Shown here: one piece after another, positions 45,726-54,407 of the stretch
Position numbering within the stretch: the stretch's first letter is position 1
Layout: every line of letters begins with the position of its first letter
NCBI RefSeq assembly: GCF_003008515.1
Contig: NZ_CP027668.1
Location: 788,501-852,500 of the forward strand
Direction of reading: 5' to 3'
Length of the DNA stretch: 64,000 bases
Source: Phreatobacter cathodiphilus
Lineage (GTDB): Bacteria; Pseudomonadota; Alphaproteobacteria; Rhizobiales; Phreatobacteraceae
The notes under the pieces: model-generated
The model's input: the letters and a program-made list of their open reading frames with translations, nothing else
Told to the model about the DNA's origin: nothing
Databases searched by the model: none
Translations under genes and position numbers: made by a program

Positions 45726-46613
45726 ATGAGCACCATCGCCTTCATCGGGCTCGGCAACATGGGCGGGCCGATGGCCGCCAACCTGGTCAAGGCCGGCCAC
45801 AGGGTCGTCGGCACCGACGTCAGCCCCGCCGCCGTCGAGCGCCACGTTGCGGCCGGCGGCACGGGCGCCGCCTCCATCGCCGAGGCTGTCCGCGAGGCCG
45901 ACGTCGTCGTCACCATGCTGCCCTCGGGGCGCGAGGTGAGCGCCCTCTATGGCGGCGAGAAGGGCATCATCGCCGGCGCCAAGGCGGGCGCCCTGCTGAT
46001 CGATTCCTCCACCATCGACGTCGATACCGCGCGGGCCACGGCGAAGGCCGCCGCGGAGCGCGGCCTCGCCATGATCGACGCGCCCGTCTCCGGCGGCGTC
46101 GGCGGTGCCAGCGGCGGCACGCTCACCTTCATGTGCGGCGGCGAGGACCGGGCTTTCGCCGCGGCCAAGCCCTATCTCGAGGCGATGGGCAAGACCATCG
46201 TCCATGCCGGCGGGCCGGGGAACGGCCAGGCCGCCAAGATCTGCAACAACATGATCCTCGGCATCACCATGATCGCCACCTCCGAGGCCTTCGTGCTGGC
46301 CGAGAAGCTCGGCCTCGACGCCCAGAAGCTCTTCGACATCGCCTCCAAGTCCTCCGGCCAGTCCTGGTCGCTCACCACCTATTGCCCGGTCCCCGGCCCG
46401 GTGCCGACCTCACCGGCCAACCGGGGCTACCAGGCGGGCTTCACGGCGGCGATGATGCTGAAGGACCTCAAGCTCGCCCAGGACGCCGCGCGCTCCGCCG
46501 GCGCCGTCACGCCGCTTGGCGCCGAAGCCGCCGCCCTCTACGGCCTCTATGCCGCCCAGGGCGAGGCCGGTACCGACTTCTCCGGCATCGTCAACTTCCT
46601 CCGCGGCAAGTGA
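45726..46613 (+). CDS. mmsB: 3-Hydroxyisobutyrate dehydrogenase
   Basis: A 295-residue NAD-dependent dehydrogenase. It opens with IAFIGLGNMGGPMAANLVKAG (Rossmann GxGxxG), has the substrate-binding DAPVSGGVGGASGGTLTFM and the catalytic Lys in GNGQAAKICNNMILG. It oxidises 3-hydroxyisobutyrate to methylmalonate semialdehyde. It closes the valine-degradation operon; the semialdehyde dehydrogenase mmsA is not in the window. GGGAGG precedes its ATG. Confidence 0.93.
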   Translation: MSTIAFIGLGNMGGPMAANLVKAGHRVVGTDVSPAAVERHVAAGGTGAASIAEAVREADVVVTMLPSGREVSALYGGEKGIIAGAKAGALLIDSSTIDVDTARATAKAAAERGLAMIDAPVSGGVGGASGGTLTFMCGGEDRAFAAAKPYLEAMGKTIVHAGGPGNGQAAKICNNMILGITMIATSEAFVLAEKLGLDAQKLFDIASKSSGQSWSLTTYCPVPGPVPTSPANRGYQAGFTAAMMLKDLKLAQDAARSAGAVTPLGAEAAALYGLYAAQGEAGTDFSGIVNFLRGK

Positions 46614-47072
46614 ACCCGGACGACGTGACCTTACGTCACCTGCGCCGGGGGTGATCCCGGCGCGGAAGGTCCTGACCGCGCTCTGACGCCACGTCATCGC
46701 CCTATGCTGAACAGGACGTTTCACCGCTTGCGTCGAGTTGAATGACGCCATCGCCAGGCGATGGTTGACGAGCGCTTTCCCGCGATTGAATCAAATGTAA
46801 ACATCGTCGGCCAAGTGTCGGGAATTCGGTACTTGCGATCCTTTACCGAACCTTGCTCGACATTGCTCAGGTTGATGAAAAGACAACGAGATATTGCCGA
46901 GATATCAATGCAGTCCCGTGTTGAGGAAGTAATGGTTAAGCCGCCTTCACGCTGTTTGTTCGGGGGCTTTTAAAATTCGCCGGTCTAGGTTGAGGGCACA
47001 CGAGCGGTGAACAGGGCCGCTCGGCCGAGGGTCAAAAAACGCCCCGGCGCCAACCAGGACAAGAGGCGTCCC
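46614..47072. other. Gene-free AT-richer stretch before ldtR
   Basis: About 460 bp. It holds an 8-bp GC stem at 46642-46663 (possible mmsB terminator), a perfect dyad CCATCGCC-A-GGCGATGG (46748-46764), and a 7-bp inverted repeat TTCGGTA/TACCGAA (46825-46850). Bases 46770-46990 are clearly less GC-rich than the genes around. A 70-codon frame here (46761-46973) looks non-coding. It probably carries the ldtR promoter and regulatory sites. Confidence 0.55.
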
Positions 47073-47603
47073 ATGAGCATGATGACCAAGGCGCGCGACG
47101 TCGCGTCGCCGCCGATTTCACCCGAACGTCTCGAGCGCTTCGAGGCCATCACGCCGGTCTATATGGAGGCTCTCACGCTGATCGAGCGCCTCCACCGCCG
47201 GCTGCTCGACGTCATCAAGGACGAGTTCGACCGCCGCAACCGCTCCGACATCAACGCCGTCCAGGCGCTGCTGCTGTTCAACATCGGCGACCGCGAGCTC
47301 ACCGCCGGTGAACTGCGCACCAAGGGCTACTATCTCGGCTCGAACGTCTCCTACAATCTGAAGAAACTGGTCGAGATGGGCTACCTCTCCCACCAGCGCT
47401 CGCGCATCGACCGCCGCTCGGTCCGCATCAGCCTGACGCCCAAGGGGCACGAGATCGCCGAGATCGTGAAGGCGCTCTACGCCAAGCACGTCCGCACGGT
47501 CGAGCAGGTCGGCGGCATCGCCCTCGACGACTTCAAGACCCTCAACAAGTCGCTGCTCCGCCTGGAGCGCTTCTGGACCGACCAGATTCTCTACCGGCTC
47601 TGA
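47073..47603 (+). CDS. ldtR: LdtR, MarR-family regulator of L,D-transpeptidase
   Basis: A 176-residue winged-helix regulator. The DNA-binding core includes INAVQALLLFNIGDRELTAGELRTKGYYLGSN, continuing into SYNLKKLVEMGYL (recognition helix) and HQRSRIDRRSVRISLTPKG (wing). This matches LdtR of Liberibacter and Sinorhizobium, which activates the L,D-transpeptidase ldtP and affects osmotic tolerance. The start is the ATG at 47073 after AAGAGGC. The genomic link to ldtP, 400 bp downstream, supports the name. Confidence 0.88.
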   Translation: MSMMTKARDVASPPISPERLERFEAITPVYMEALTLIERLHRRLLDVIKDEFDRRNRSDINAVQALLLFNIGDRELTAGELRTKGYYLGSNVSYNLKKLVEMGYLSHQRSRIDRRSVRISLTPKGHEIAEIVKALYAKHVRTVEQVGGIALDDFKTLNKSLLRLERFWTDQILYRL

Positions 47604-47612
47604 GGAACGGCC

Positions 47613-47744
47613 ATGACGACGACGATCTCCAACTGGGCGGTGCTCGGCGCCGGCCTCGCCATGGTTCTTCTGCTCGCCGAGAACATGCTCGGCGTCACCG
47701 GAGCCCTGTTGCTGGCGAAGGGCCGCGCCGACCGGCGGAACTGA
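47613..47744 (+). CDS. 43-residue membrane peptide between ldtR and ldtP
   Basis: A short frame starting 10 bp after the ldtR stop with GAGGAACGG before the ATG. It encodes MTTTISNWAVLGAGLAMVLL, a hydrophobic helix continuing to LLAENMLGVTGALLLAKG and a basic tail ADRRN. Two short hydrophobic stretches or one long helix are possible. Placement and a good ribosome-binding site support translation. The function is unknown; it may assist cell-envelope remodelling. Confidence 0.55.
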   Translation: MTTTISNWAVLGAGLAMVLLLAENMLGVTGALLLAKGRADRRN

Positions 47745-47935
47745 CCTTCCCAAGGCCTCACATCCTGTCGAATTGCGATGCCGGCGTCTCCCCTGGAGTG
47801 CGCCGGTTTCGCCACATCGGCCCGTCTCAGCCGCTTTCAGGCTGACTTTCTCGCCTGCGCAGGGCTCCGCTGCAGGAAATGCCTTGAGTTGGTCACATTG
47901 GTTGCCCTAGGTGCGACGCGACACCCGCTTGGCAT

Positions 47936-47945
47936 TCCTTAAGGA
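47936..47945. promoter_or_regulatory. Palindrome upstream of ldtP
   Basis: TCCTTAAGGA, a perfect 10-bp palindrome, lies 61 bp before the ldtP start, followed by TAATGG. It is a candidate LdtR-binding site; the motif was judged by symmetry and position only. Confidence 0.35.
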
Positions 47946-48006
47946 TAATGGTGTTTCCTCACGCGCTGGCGGGGGGTGACCCAGCCGATCATCCGGAGCC
48001 GTTATC

Positions 48007-49284
48007 GTGACCGATCGTTTCCCCGCGTATTCCGTTTCGCTGCTCGACCGGCGCACGCTCCTCGGTGGCCTCGCCTCGCTCGGCGCCATGGCGGCTGCGA
48101 GCCCCGCCCTGGCCCAGTCCGGACGCGGCGCCGTCGCCGAATGGTCGGAGAGCTTCGACGCGGGATCGCGCGGCCGCCCGAGCATCAATCCCTATCCGGT
48201 TCTCGGCCCCCACACGGTCCAGGGTCTAGAACAGGCCATCGCCCAGTACCAGGGCATCGTCTCGCGCGGCGGCTGGCAGCCCGTGCCGGACCGCGAGCGC
48301 CTGCGCATCGGCGCCCGTCGCCGGTCCGTCGTCGCCCTGCGTGAGCGGCTGATCGCCTCCGGCGACCTCAACCCCTCCGCCGGCCGCTCGGATGTCTTCG
48401 ACTCCTTCGTCGACACCGCCGTGAAGCGGTTCCAGACCCGCCACGGCATCTCGCCCGACGGGCAGGTGCGCGAGTCGACCTTCGCCGCCCTCAACGTGCC
48501 GGCCGAGATGCGGCTGCGCCAGCTCGAGACCAACCTCGTCCGCGTGCGCGCCCATTCCGGCTTCCTCGGCAACCGCTTCATCGTCATGAACATCCCCGCC
48601 GCCCAGCTCGAGGCGGTGGAAAATGGCACGGTCGTCTCCCGCCACGTCACCGTCGTCGGCAAGATCGACCGCCAGTCGCCGGTCATTTCGACCCGCGTCC
48701 AGGACATCAATTTCAACCCGTACTGGACGGTGCCGGCCTCCATCATCCGCAAGGACCTCATCCCGAAGATGCAGGCCGAGCCGGACTACCTCGCCAAGAA
48801 CCGCATCCGCGTGTTCAACGGCCAGGGCCAGGAGGTTGCCCCGGAGTCGATCAACTGGAACACGATGGAGGCGATGAACTACCGCTTCCGTCAGGACCCC
48901 TTCGAGGGCAACTCGATGGGCAACGTCCGCATCAACATCCCGAACCAGCATGCAGTCTACATGCACGACACGCCCTCCAAGGGCCTGTTCGGCGAGGACC
49001 AGCGCTTCCACTCGTCGGGCTGCGCCCGCGTGCAGAACGTCCGCGAGCTCATCGCCTGGATTCTTCAGGGCACCCAGTGGAGCCGCTCGGAGATCGACCG
49101 CATCTTCCGCACCACCGACCGGGTGGACGCCAAGCCGGTGCAGCCCGTGCCGGTCTACTGGGTCTACATCACCGCCTGGGCCAATCCGGACGGCCTCGTG
49201 CAGTTCCGCGAGGACATCTACCAGCGCGACGGCATCGGCCCGCAGGCCGCCGGCGCTCCGGCCCAGCCGGTCGCGCTGCGCTGA
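48007..49284 (+). CDS. ldtP: L,D-transpeptidase LdtP
   Basis: A 425-residue exported enzyme with a GTG start. The N-terminus has LDRRTLLGGLASLGAMAAA, a likely Tat signal ending near PALAQ. A peptidoglycan-binding-like repeat (about 120-170, DTAVKRFQTRHGISPDGQV) precedes a YkuD catalytic domain with HDTPSKGLFGEDQRFHSSGCARV, holding the catalytic His and Cys. It forms 3-3 cross-links or attaches proteins to peptidoglycan. LdtR is expected to regulate it. A terminator follows. Confidence 0.9.
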   Translation: MTDRFPAYSVSLLDRRTLLGGLASLGAMAAASPALAQSGRGAVAEWSESFDAGSRGRPSINPYPVLGPHTVQGLEQAIAQYQGIVSRGGWQPVPDRERLRIGARRRSVVALRERLIASGDLNPSAGRSDVFDSFVDTAVKRFQTRHGISPDGQVRESTFAALNVPAEMRLRQLETNLVRVRAHSGFLGNRFIVMNIPAAQLEAVENGTVVSRHVTVVGKIDRQSPVISTRVQDINFNPYWTVPASIIRKDLIPKMQAEPDYLAKNRIRVFNGQGQEVAPESINWNTMEAMNYRFRQDPFEGNSMGNVRINIPNQHAVYMHDTPSKGLFGEDQRFHSSGCARVQNVRELIAWILQGTQWSRSEIDRIFRTTDRVDAKPVQPVPVYWVYITAWANPDGLVQFREDIYQRDGIGPQAAGAPAQPVALR

Positions 49285-49315
49285 CCGGTCCGGTCCGCCC
49301 CTGCTGACGTGATCG

Positions 49316-49340
49316 AAGCCCGGCCTCGCGCCGGGCTTTT
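49316..49340 (+). terminator. Terminator of ldtP
   Basis: A perfect 9-bp stem (49316-49324 with 49330-49338, loop CTCGC) ending in TTTT. It lies 32 bp past the ldtP stop. Confidence 0.7.
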
Positions 49341-49483
49341 CGCGTCAGGGGCGTGGTTGCACCTGGGACGAAGACGACCCGCGACGGACACACGTCGCAC
49401 ATGTCGCCTCGAGGCCGGGAAGGCAGCGCGCCGCCAGGGGCATGCCTCTCACGCGCCGTCACCACCCGTGCCACACTCGCACT

Positions 49484-49684
49484 ATGCCCGAATCACAGCC
49501 GCGCACCGTCTATTTCGAGCACACCGCGCTGGGTGCCTATATCCGCTGCGCCGCCATCTGCGCCGACACCGGCACCGAGGTGGTGGTGATGGGGCCGATC
49601 CACACCGCGCTGCCCGATCTGGAACGCCTCGCCCGTCGTAAGCTCGAACGCCGGCTCGCGCAGGATGCGGGGGAGGGGGCGTAA
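49484..49684 (+). CDS. DUF6898-like small protein
   Basis: A 66-residue protein, RTVYFEHTALGAYIRCAAIC at its N-terminal half, then TGTEVVVMGPIHTALPDLERLARRKLERRL. The pattern of an N-terminal beta part and C-terminal basic helix fits a small family (DUF6898) often found before glyA in Hyphomicrobiales. The ATG at 49484 is selected because upstream codons are His/Arg-rich. Function unknown; cotranscription with glyA is possible, though a hairpin (49688-49709) intervenes. Confidence 0.6.
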   Translation: MPESQPRTVYFEHTALGAYIRCAAICADTGTEVVVMGPIHTALPDLERLARRKLERRLAQDAGEGA

Positions 49685-49687
49685 TAT

Positions 49688-49709
49688 CGGCACAAGGTCT
49701 GGTGTGCCG
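49688..49709 (+). promoter_or_regulatory. Hairpin between the small gene and glyA
   Basis: CGGCACA and TGTGCCG form a perfect 7-bp stem with an 8-base loop, 4 bp after the DUF6898-like stop and about 100 bp before glyA. It lacks a T-tract, so it may be an RNA stem or operator rather than a terminator. Confidence 0.35.
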
Positions 49710-49807
49710 AGCGCGCTGAACCTTGGACTTGCAACCGACGCTGTGCTACCGGCTAGCCCAGTTCCCGACCGACCCGGCGACCCTCGCCGTGCCACGGAGT
49801 GATCCGG

Positions 49808-51115
49808 ATGTCCTCGTCTTCTGCCGCCGCCACCGAGCCCTTCGACGGCTTCTTCTCGGCCTCCCTCGCCGAGGCCGATCCGGTCATCTTCGACGCCATC
49901 CAGAAGGAACTCGGGCGCCAGCAGCACGAGATCGAGCTGATCGCTTCGGAGAACATCGTCTCCCGTGCCGTCATGGAGGCGCAGGGCTCGGTGATGACCA
50001 ACAAATATGCCGAGGGCTATCCGGGCAAGCGCTACTACGGCGGCTGCCAGTTCGTCGACATCGCCGAGACGGTGGCCATCGAGCGCGCCACCAAGCTGTT
50101 CGGCTGCCGCTTCGCCAACGTTCAGCCGAACTCGGGAAGCCAGGCCAACCAGGCCGTATTCCTCGCCCTGATGCAGCCCGGCGACACCTTCATGGGCCTC
50201 GACCTCGCCGCCGGCGGCCACCTCACCCACGGCTCGCCGGTCAACGTCTCCGGCAAGTGGTTCAAGGTCGCGCCCTACACGGTGCGCCGGGAGGACCAGC
50301 TCATCGACATGGACGAGGTGGCGCGCATCGCCCGCGAGTCCCGGCCGAAGGTCATCGTCGCCGGCGGCTCGGCCTATGCCCGCGTCTGGGACTTCGCCCG
50401 CTTCCGTGCCATCGCCGACGAGGTCGGGGCCGTCTTCTTCGTCGATATGGCGCATTTCGCCGGGCTGGTGGCGGGCGGCGCCCATCCCTCGCCCTTCCCG
50501 CACGCCCATGTGGCGACGACCACCACCCACAAGACCCTGCGCGGCCCGCGCGGCGGCATGATCCTCACCAATGACGAGGACCTCGCCAAGAAGTTCAACT
50601 CGGCGGTCTTCCCCGGCATGCAGGGCGGCCCGCTCATGCACGTCATCGCCGCCAAGGCGGTGGCCTTCGGCGAGGCGCTGCGCCCCGAGTTCAAGGCCTA
50701 TTCCCACGCCGTCGTCGCCAATGCCAAGGCGCTGGCCGAGACGCTGAAGGCGGCCGGCTTCGACCTCGTCACCGGCGGCACCGACAATCACCTGATGCTG
50801 GTCGACCTGCGCCCGAAGAACCTCACCGGCAAGGCCTCCGAGGCCGCCCTCGGGCGCGCCTACATCACCTGCAACAAGAACGGCATCCCCTTCGACCCGC
50901 AGAAGCCCTTCGTCACTTCGGGCGTCCGCCTCGGCACCCCTGCCGGCACCACGCGCGGCTTCGGCATCGCCGAGTTCAAGCGGGTGGGCGAGCTCATCGC
51001 CGAGACGCTGGACGGCCTCTCCAAGGCCAATTCCGACGAGGGCAACGCGGCGGTCGAGGCGGCCGTGCGGGAGAAGGTGAAGGATCTCACCGCCCGCTTC
51101 CCCATCTATTCCTGA
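49808..51115 (+). CDS. glyA: Serine hydroxymethyltransferase
   Basis: A 435-residue PLP enzyme. It has [31 protein letters not shown], and the Schiff-base Lys in [16 protein letters not shown], all diagnostic of [19 protein letters not shown] near the C-terminus binds the substrate carboxylate. It interconverts serine and glycine while loading tetrahydrofolate with a one-carbon unit. The ATG at 49808 is preferred over a GTG three codons upstream. It heads the glyA-nrdR-rib gene row. Confidence 0.96.
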   Translation: MSSSSAAATEPFDGFFSASLAEADPVIFDAIQKELGRQQHEIELIASENIVSRAVMEAQGSVMTNKYAEGYPGKRYYGGCQFVDIAETVAIERATKLFGCRFANVQPNSGSQANQAVFLALMQPGDTFMGLDLAAGGHLTHGSPVNVSGKWFKVAPYTVRREDQLIDMDEVARIARESRPKVIVAGGSAYARVWDFARFRAIADEVGAVFFVDMAHFAGLVAGGAHPSPFPHAHVATTTTHKTLRGPRGGMILTNDEDLAKKFNSAVFPGMQGGPLMHVIAAKAVAFGEALRPEFKAYSHAVVANAKALAETLKAAGFDLVTGGTDNHLMLVDLRPKNLTGKASEAALGRAYITCNKNGIPFDPQKPFVTSGVRLGTPAGTTRGFGIAEFKRVGELIAETLDGLSKANSDEGNAAVEAAVREKVKDLTARFPIYS

Positions 51116-51130
51116 CGCGGCGCCGGGCCC

Positions 51131-51613
51131 GTGCGCTGCCCCTTCTGCGGCTTCGCCGACACGCAGGTGAAGGATTCCCGTCCGACCGAGGACGGCTCCG
51201 CCATCCGCCGACGGCGCGTCTGCACGGAGTGCGGCGGCCGTTTCACCACCTTCGAGCGCGTCCAGCTGCGTGAGCTGGTGGTGGTGAAGCGCTCCGGCAA
51301 GCGCGTGCCCTTCGACCGCGACAAGCTCATGCGCTCGATCCAGATCGCGCTGCGCAAGCGGCCCGTGGACCCGGAGCGTGTCGAGCGGCTCGTCTCCGGC
51401 ATCGTCCGGCAGCTCGAGGCCTCGGGGGAATCCGACATCCCCGCCGAGAACATCGGCCGCATCGTCATGGAGGCGCTGAAGGCGCTGGACGACGTCGCCT
51501 ATGTCCGCTTCGCCTCGGTCTACCGCAATTTCCGCGACCCCCGCGAGTTCCAGCAGCTCATCGGCGAGATGTCCGAGGACGGCGAGGGGACCGCCGACCC
51601 CGAGCGCCGCTGA
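51131..51613 (+). CDS. nrdR: NrdR, ribonucleotide reductase repressor
   Basis: A 160-residue repressor with a GTG start. The N-terminal zinc ribbon has Cys pairs in RCPFCG and CTECGGRF (about residues 3-6 and 31-34), and an ATP-cone domain follows ([20 protein letters not shown]). It senses ATP/dATP and represses ribonucleotide reductase genes by binding NrdR boxes. It lies 15 bp after glyA and 4 bp before ribD, so it is likely cotranscribed. C-terminal [13 protein letters not shown] is conserved. Confidence 0.96.
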   Translation: MRCPFCGFADTQVKDSRPTEDGSAIRRRRVCTECGGRFTTFERVQLRELVVVKRSGKRVPFDRDKLMRSIQIALRKRPVDPERVERLVSGIVRQLEASGESDIPAENIGRIVMEALKALDDVAYVRFASVYRNFRDPREFQQLIGEMSEDGEGTADPERR

Positions 51614-51617
51614 CGTG

Positions 51618-52748
51618 ATGGACGGGAACGCCTTCACGGCGGTCGATCTCGCCCACATGGACCACGCGCTGCGCCTCGGCCGGCGCCATCTCGGCCTCGC
51701 CTGGCCCAACCCCTCCGTCGGCTGCGTCATCGTCAAGGACGGCGTCGTGGTCGGTCGCGGCGTCACGCAGGCGGGCGGCCGCCCGCACGGCGAGACCACC
51801 GCCATCGCCCATGCGCTCGCCGTCTCCGGCCCCGGCGCGACGCGCGGCGCCACCGCCTATGTGACCCTCGAACCCTGCTCGCACTACGGCAGGACGGCGC
51901 CCTGTTCCGACGCGCTCGCGCGCGCGGGCATCGCCCGCGTCGTCTGCGCCGTCGGCGACCCCGACCCGCGCGTGCACGGCCGCGGCTTCCACATGCTCCG
52001 GGCCTACGGCATCGCCGTCGATGTCGGCGCGGGTGCGGCGGAGGCCGCCCTCGACCACCGCGGCCACTTCATCCGCGTGCGCCAGGGCCGCCCCTTCGTC
52101 CAGCTCAAGATGGCGCTCTCCGCCGACGGCTATGTCGCGGCCGCCGGCGGCGCGCGCACCCAGATCAGCTGCCCCGCGGCCACGGTCCAGCTCCACCTCG
52201 TGCGCGCCATGGCCGACGTCATCATGATCGGCATCGGCACGGTCCTGGCCGACGATCCCATGCTCACCTGCCGTCTGCCGGGCATGGAGGCGCGCTCGCC
52301 GATCCGCGTCATCATCGACTCGAAACTCCGCCTGCCGCTGACCTCGCGCCTCGTCGCCACGGCCGGCGAGGTGCCGACCTGGGTCATCTCCACCGTCGGC
52401 GCGCCGCCCGAGGCCGAACGCGCCCTGCGCCGCGCCGGCTGCGAGGTCATGCTGGTGAGCCGCCGCCCCGACGGCGTCGTCGACATGGGCGCCGCGCTGC
52501 GCCTGCTGGCGGCCCGCGGCATCACCCGCGTCATGAGCGAGGGCGGCCCCATCCTCGGCGCCACGCTGATGCGCACCGGCCTCGCCGACGAGATCATCGT
52601 CGCGCATTCGCCGGTCACTCTCGGCGACGGTGTGCCCGGCTTCACCGAGCCCATGCCGGCCCGCTACCGGCTCGCCGAGAGCCGCATGGCCGGCTGCGAC
52701 CGCATCGACACCTTCCGCCCCGATCCGACCGTCCCCGAGGGAGCCTGA
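51618..52748 (+). CDS. ribD: Riboflavin biosynthesis deaminase/reductase RibD
   Basis: A 376-residue bifunctional enzyme. The deaminase part (about 1-145) has [10 protein letters not shown], the zinc His in [12 protein letters not shown] and Cys ligands in [16 protein letters not shown]. The usual HAE is HGE here. The reductase part (about 150-376) has [15 protein letters not shown] and [13 protein letters not shown]. It deaminates and then reduces the pyrimidine intermediate of riboflavin synthesis. The ATG at 51618 lies 4 bp after nrdR; a GTG one codon earlier is possible. Confidence 0.94.
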   Translation: MDGNAFTAVDLAHMDHALRLGRRHLGLAWPNPSVGCVIVKDGVVVGRGVTQAGGRPHGETTAIAHALAVSGPGATRGATAYVTLEPCSHYGRTAPCSDALARAGIARVVCAVGDPDPRVHGRGFHMLRAYGIAVDVGAGAAEAALDHRGHFIRVRQGRPFVQLKMALSADGYVAAAGGARTQISCPAATVQLHLVRAMADVIMIGIGTVLADDPMLTCRLPGMEARSPIRVIIDSKLRLPLTSRLVATAGEVPTWVISTVGAPPEAERALRRAGCEVMLVSRRPDGVVDMGAALRLLAARGITRVMSEGGPILGATLMRTGLADEIIVAHSPVTLGDGVPGFTEPMPARYRLAESRMAGCDRIDTFRPDPTVPEGA

Positions 52749-52751
52749 CCC

Positions 52752-53366
52752 ATGTTCACCGGCATCATCACCGACGTGGGCGAGATCATCGCCGTCGAGG
52801 AGAAGGGCACGGCGCGCACCCTCTCCGTTGCCTGTTCCTACCCCGCCGACAGCCTGCCGCTCGGCGCCTCGGTCTGCCACATGGGCATCTGTCTCACCGT
52901 CACCTCCCTCGCCGAGCAGGGCAACCGCACCGTCTTCTCCATCGACGCTTCCGGCGAGACGCTGGCGCGCACCACGCTCGGCGCCTGGCAGGCGGGCAAG
53001 ACGGTGAATCTCGAACGCTCGCTGCGCATCGGCGACGAGCTCGGCGGCCATATCGTCACCGGCCATGTCGACGGCGTCGCCGAGATCGTCTCGCGCGAGG
53101 ATCGCGACGGCACCGCCTGGTTCGTCTTCCGCGCGCCCCGGGAGCTGGCGAAGTTCATCGCCGAGAAGGGTTCGGTTGCTCTCGACGGCACCTCGCTCAC
53201 CGTCAACGGCGTCTCGGGCGACACCTTCACCGTCACCATGATCCCGCACACCCTGCAGGTGACGACATGGGGCGGCGCGACGGCCGGCGACAGGGTCAAC
53301 CTCGAGGTCGACATGATGGCCCGCTACGCGGCCCGCCTTGCGGAGGCGAAGGCGGGGGGCTACTAG
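52752..53366 (+). CDS. ribE: Riboflavin synthase alpha subunit
   Basis: A 204-residue enzyme with the two lumazine-binding halves. It starts [12 protein letters not shown], the classic N-terminus, and has [12 protein letters not shown] in the first half and [14 protein letters not shown], then [11 protein letters not shown], in the second. It dismutates two 6,7-dimethyl-8-ribityllumazines into riboflavin. It follows ribD by 3 bp. Spacing and orientation support one operon. Confidence 0.96.
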   Translation: MFTGIITDVGEIIAVEEKGTARTLSVACSYPADSLPLGASVCHMGICLTVTSLAEQGNRTVFSIDASGETLARTTLGAWQAGKTVNLERSLRIGDELGGHIVTGHVDGVAEIVSREDRDGTAWFVFRAPRELAKFIAEKGSVALDGTSLTVNGVSGDTFTVTMIPHTLQVTTWGGATAGDRVNLEVDMMARYAARLAEAKAGGY

Positions 53367-53392
53367 AGCGCTCCCATTCCGAAGGACCTGCC

Positions 53393-53878
53393 ATGGCTGC
53401 CCCGCGTTCCGCGCCCGAGCACGTGATTCCGACCCATGCCCGCGTGCTCATCGTCGAGGCGCGGTTCTATGACGATCTCGCCGACTCCCTGCTGGAGGGC
53501 GCCAAGGCCGCCATCGCCGAGGTCGGTGCCACCTGCGAGGTGCACACCGTGCCCGGCGCGCTGGAGATCCCGGCCGCCATCGCCATCCTGATGGACGCGG
53601 CGGCGGCACGTGGCCAGCCCTTCGACGGCGCGGTCGCTCTCGGCACGGTCATCCGTGGCGAGACCACCCACTACGAGATCGTCTCCGAAGAGAGCTCCCG
53701 CGCCCTCATGGACCTGTCCGTCTCCCGCAAGATGCCCCTCGGCAACGGCATCCTCACCGTCGAGAACGACGCCCAGGCCTGGGCCCGCGCCCGCAGGAGC
53801 GACCTCGACAAGGGCGGCGGCGCTGCGAAGGCCTGCCTTGCCATGATCCGTCTGAAGCGCGCGGCGGAGCAGGCGTGA
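53393..53878 (+). CDS. ribH: 6,7-Dimethyl-8-ribityllumazine synthase
   Basis: A 161-residue enzyme. It shows the conserved [16 protein letters not shown], the [10 protein letters not shown] motif, [16 protein letters not shown] with the catalytic His, and [17 protein letters not shown]. It condenses the aminouracil product with dihydroxybutanone phosphate, one step before riboflavin synthase. It begins 26 bp after ribE, and its stop TGA overlaps the nusB ATG by one base. Confidence 0.95.
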   Translation: MAAPRSAPEHVIPTHARVLIVEARFYDDLADSLLEGAKAAIAEVGATCEVHTVPGALEIPAAIAILMDAAAARGQPFDGAVALGTVIRGETTHYEIVSEESSRALMDLSVSRKMPLGNGILTVENDAQAWARARRSDLDKGGGAAKACLAMIRLKRAAEQA

Positions 53879-54363
53879 TGGCCGAGGTCGCTCCGAAACA
53901 GGCGAACAAGCGCGGCACGGCGCGGCTCGCCGCCGTCCAGGCGCTCTACCAGATGGACGTCGCCGGCTCCGACATCAACGACGTCATCGGCTCGTTCCAG
54001 ACCTTCTGGATGGGCCGCGAGGTGGAAGGCGAGACCTATCTGCCCGCCGATCACCAGTTCTTCCGCGACATCATTCAGGGCGTGATGCGCGAGCAGCAGC
54101 GCATCGACGTGGCGGTGGACCGCATCCTTGCCGACGAGTGGCCGCTGCGCCGCATCGAGGCCGTTCTGCGCGCCGTGCTGCGCGCCGGCGCCTACGAACT
54201 CTTCGAGCGGCCCGACGTCCCGGCCAAGGTCATCATCGCCGAATATGTCGACGTGGCCGACGCCTTCGTCGACCGCGAGGAGGTCGGCATGGCGAATGCC
54301 GTGCTCGACAAGATCGCCAAGCGCGTGCGCGCCGCCGAGATGGGCGAGGCCCCGAAGGGCTGA
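53878..54363 (+). CDS. nusB: Transcription antitermination factor NusB
   Basis: A 161-residue RNA-binding protein. It has RGTARLAAVQALYQMDVAG at the N-terminus, then the family ending NEYVDVADAF-like block (IIAEYVDVADAFVDREEVG) and MANAVLDKIAKRVR. NusB acts with NusE at boxA sites in rRNA operon antitermination. The ATG overlaps the ribH stop (TGATG); a GTG one codon before is a possible alternative. The rib-nusB-thiL order is common in proteobacteria. Confidence 0.94.
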   Translation: MAEVAPKQANKRGTARLAAVQALYQMDVAGSDINDVIGSFQTFWMGREVEGETYLPADHQFFRDIIQGVMREQQRIDVAVDRILADEWPLRRIEAVLRAVLRAGAYELFERPDVPAKVIIAEYVDVADAFVDREEVGMANAVLDKIAKRVRAAEMGEAPKG

Positions 54364-54407
54364 GGGGAGGCCTCCCCTTCGCCCGGCCTTTCCGCCATCA
54401 TCGCCGC

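Noticed and set aside
46761..46973. 70-codon frame in the AT-rich stretch before ldtR
   Set aside because: No ribosome-binding site, no recognised motif, and codon use unlike neighbours; more likely regulatory DNA.
49688..49807. Riboswitch before glyA
   Set aside because: Only a simple 7-bp hairpin is visible; no glycine or SAM-type conserved core could be recognised.
51118..51130. FMN riboswitch for the rib genes
   Set aside because: nrdR follows glyA by 15 bp and ribD follows nrdR by 4 bp, leaving no room for one.
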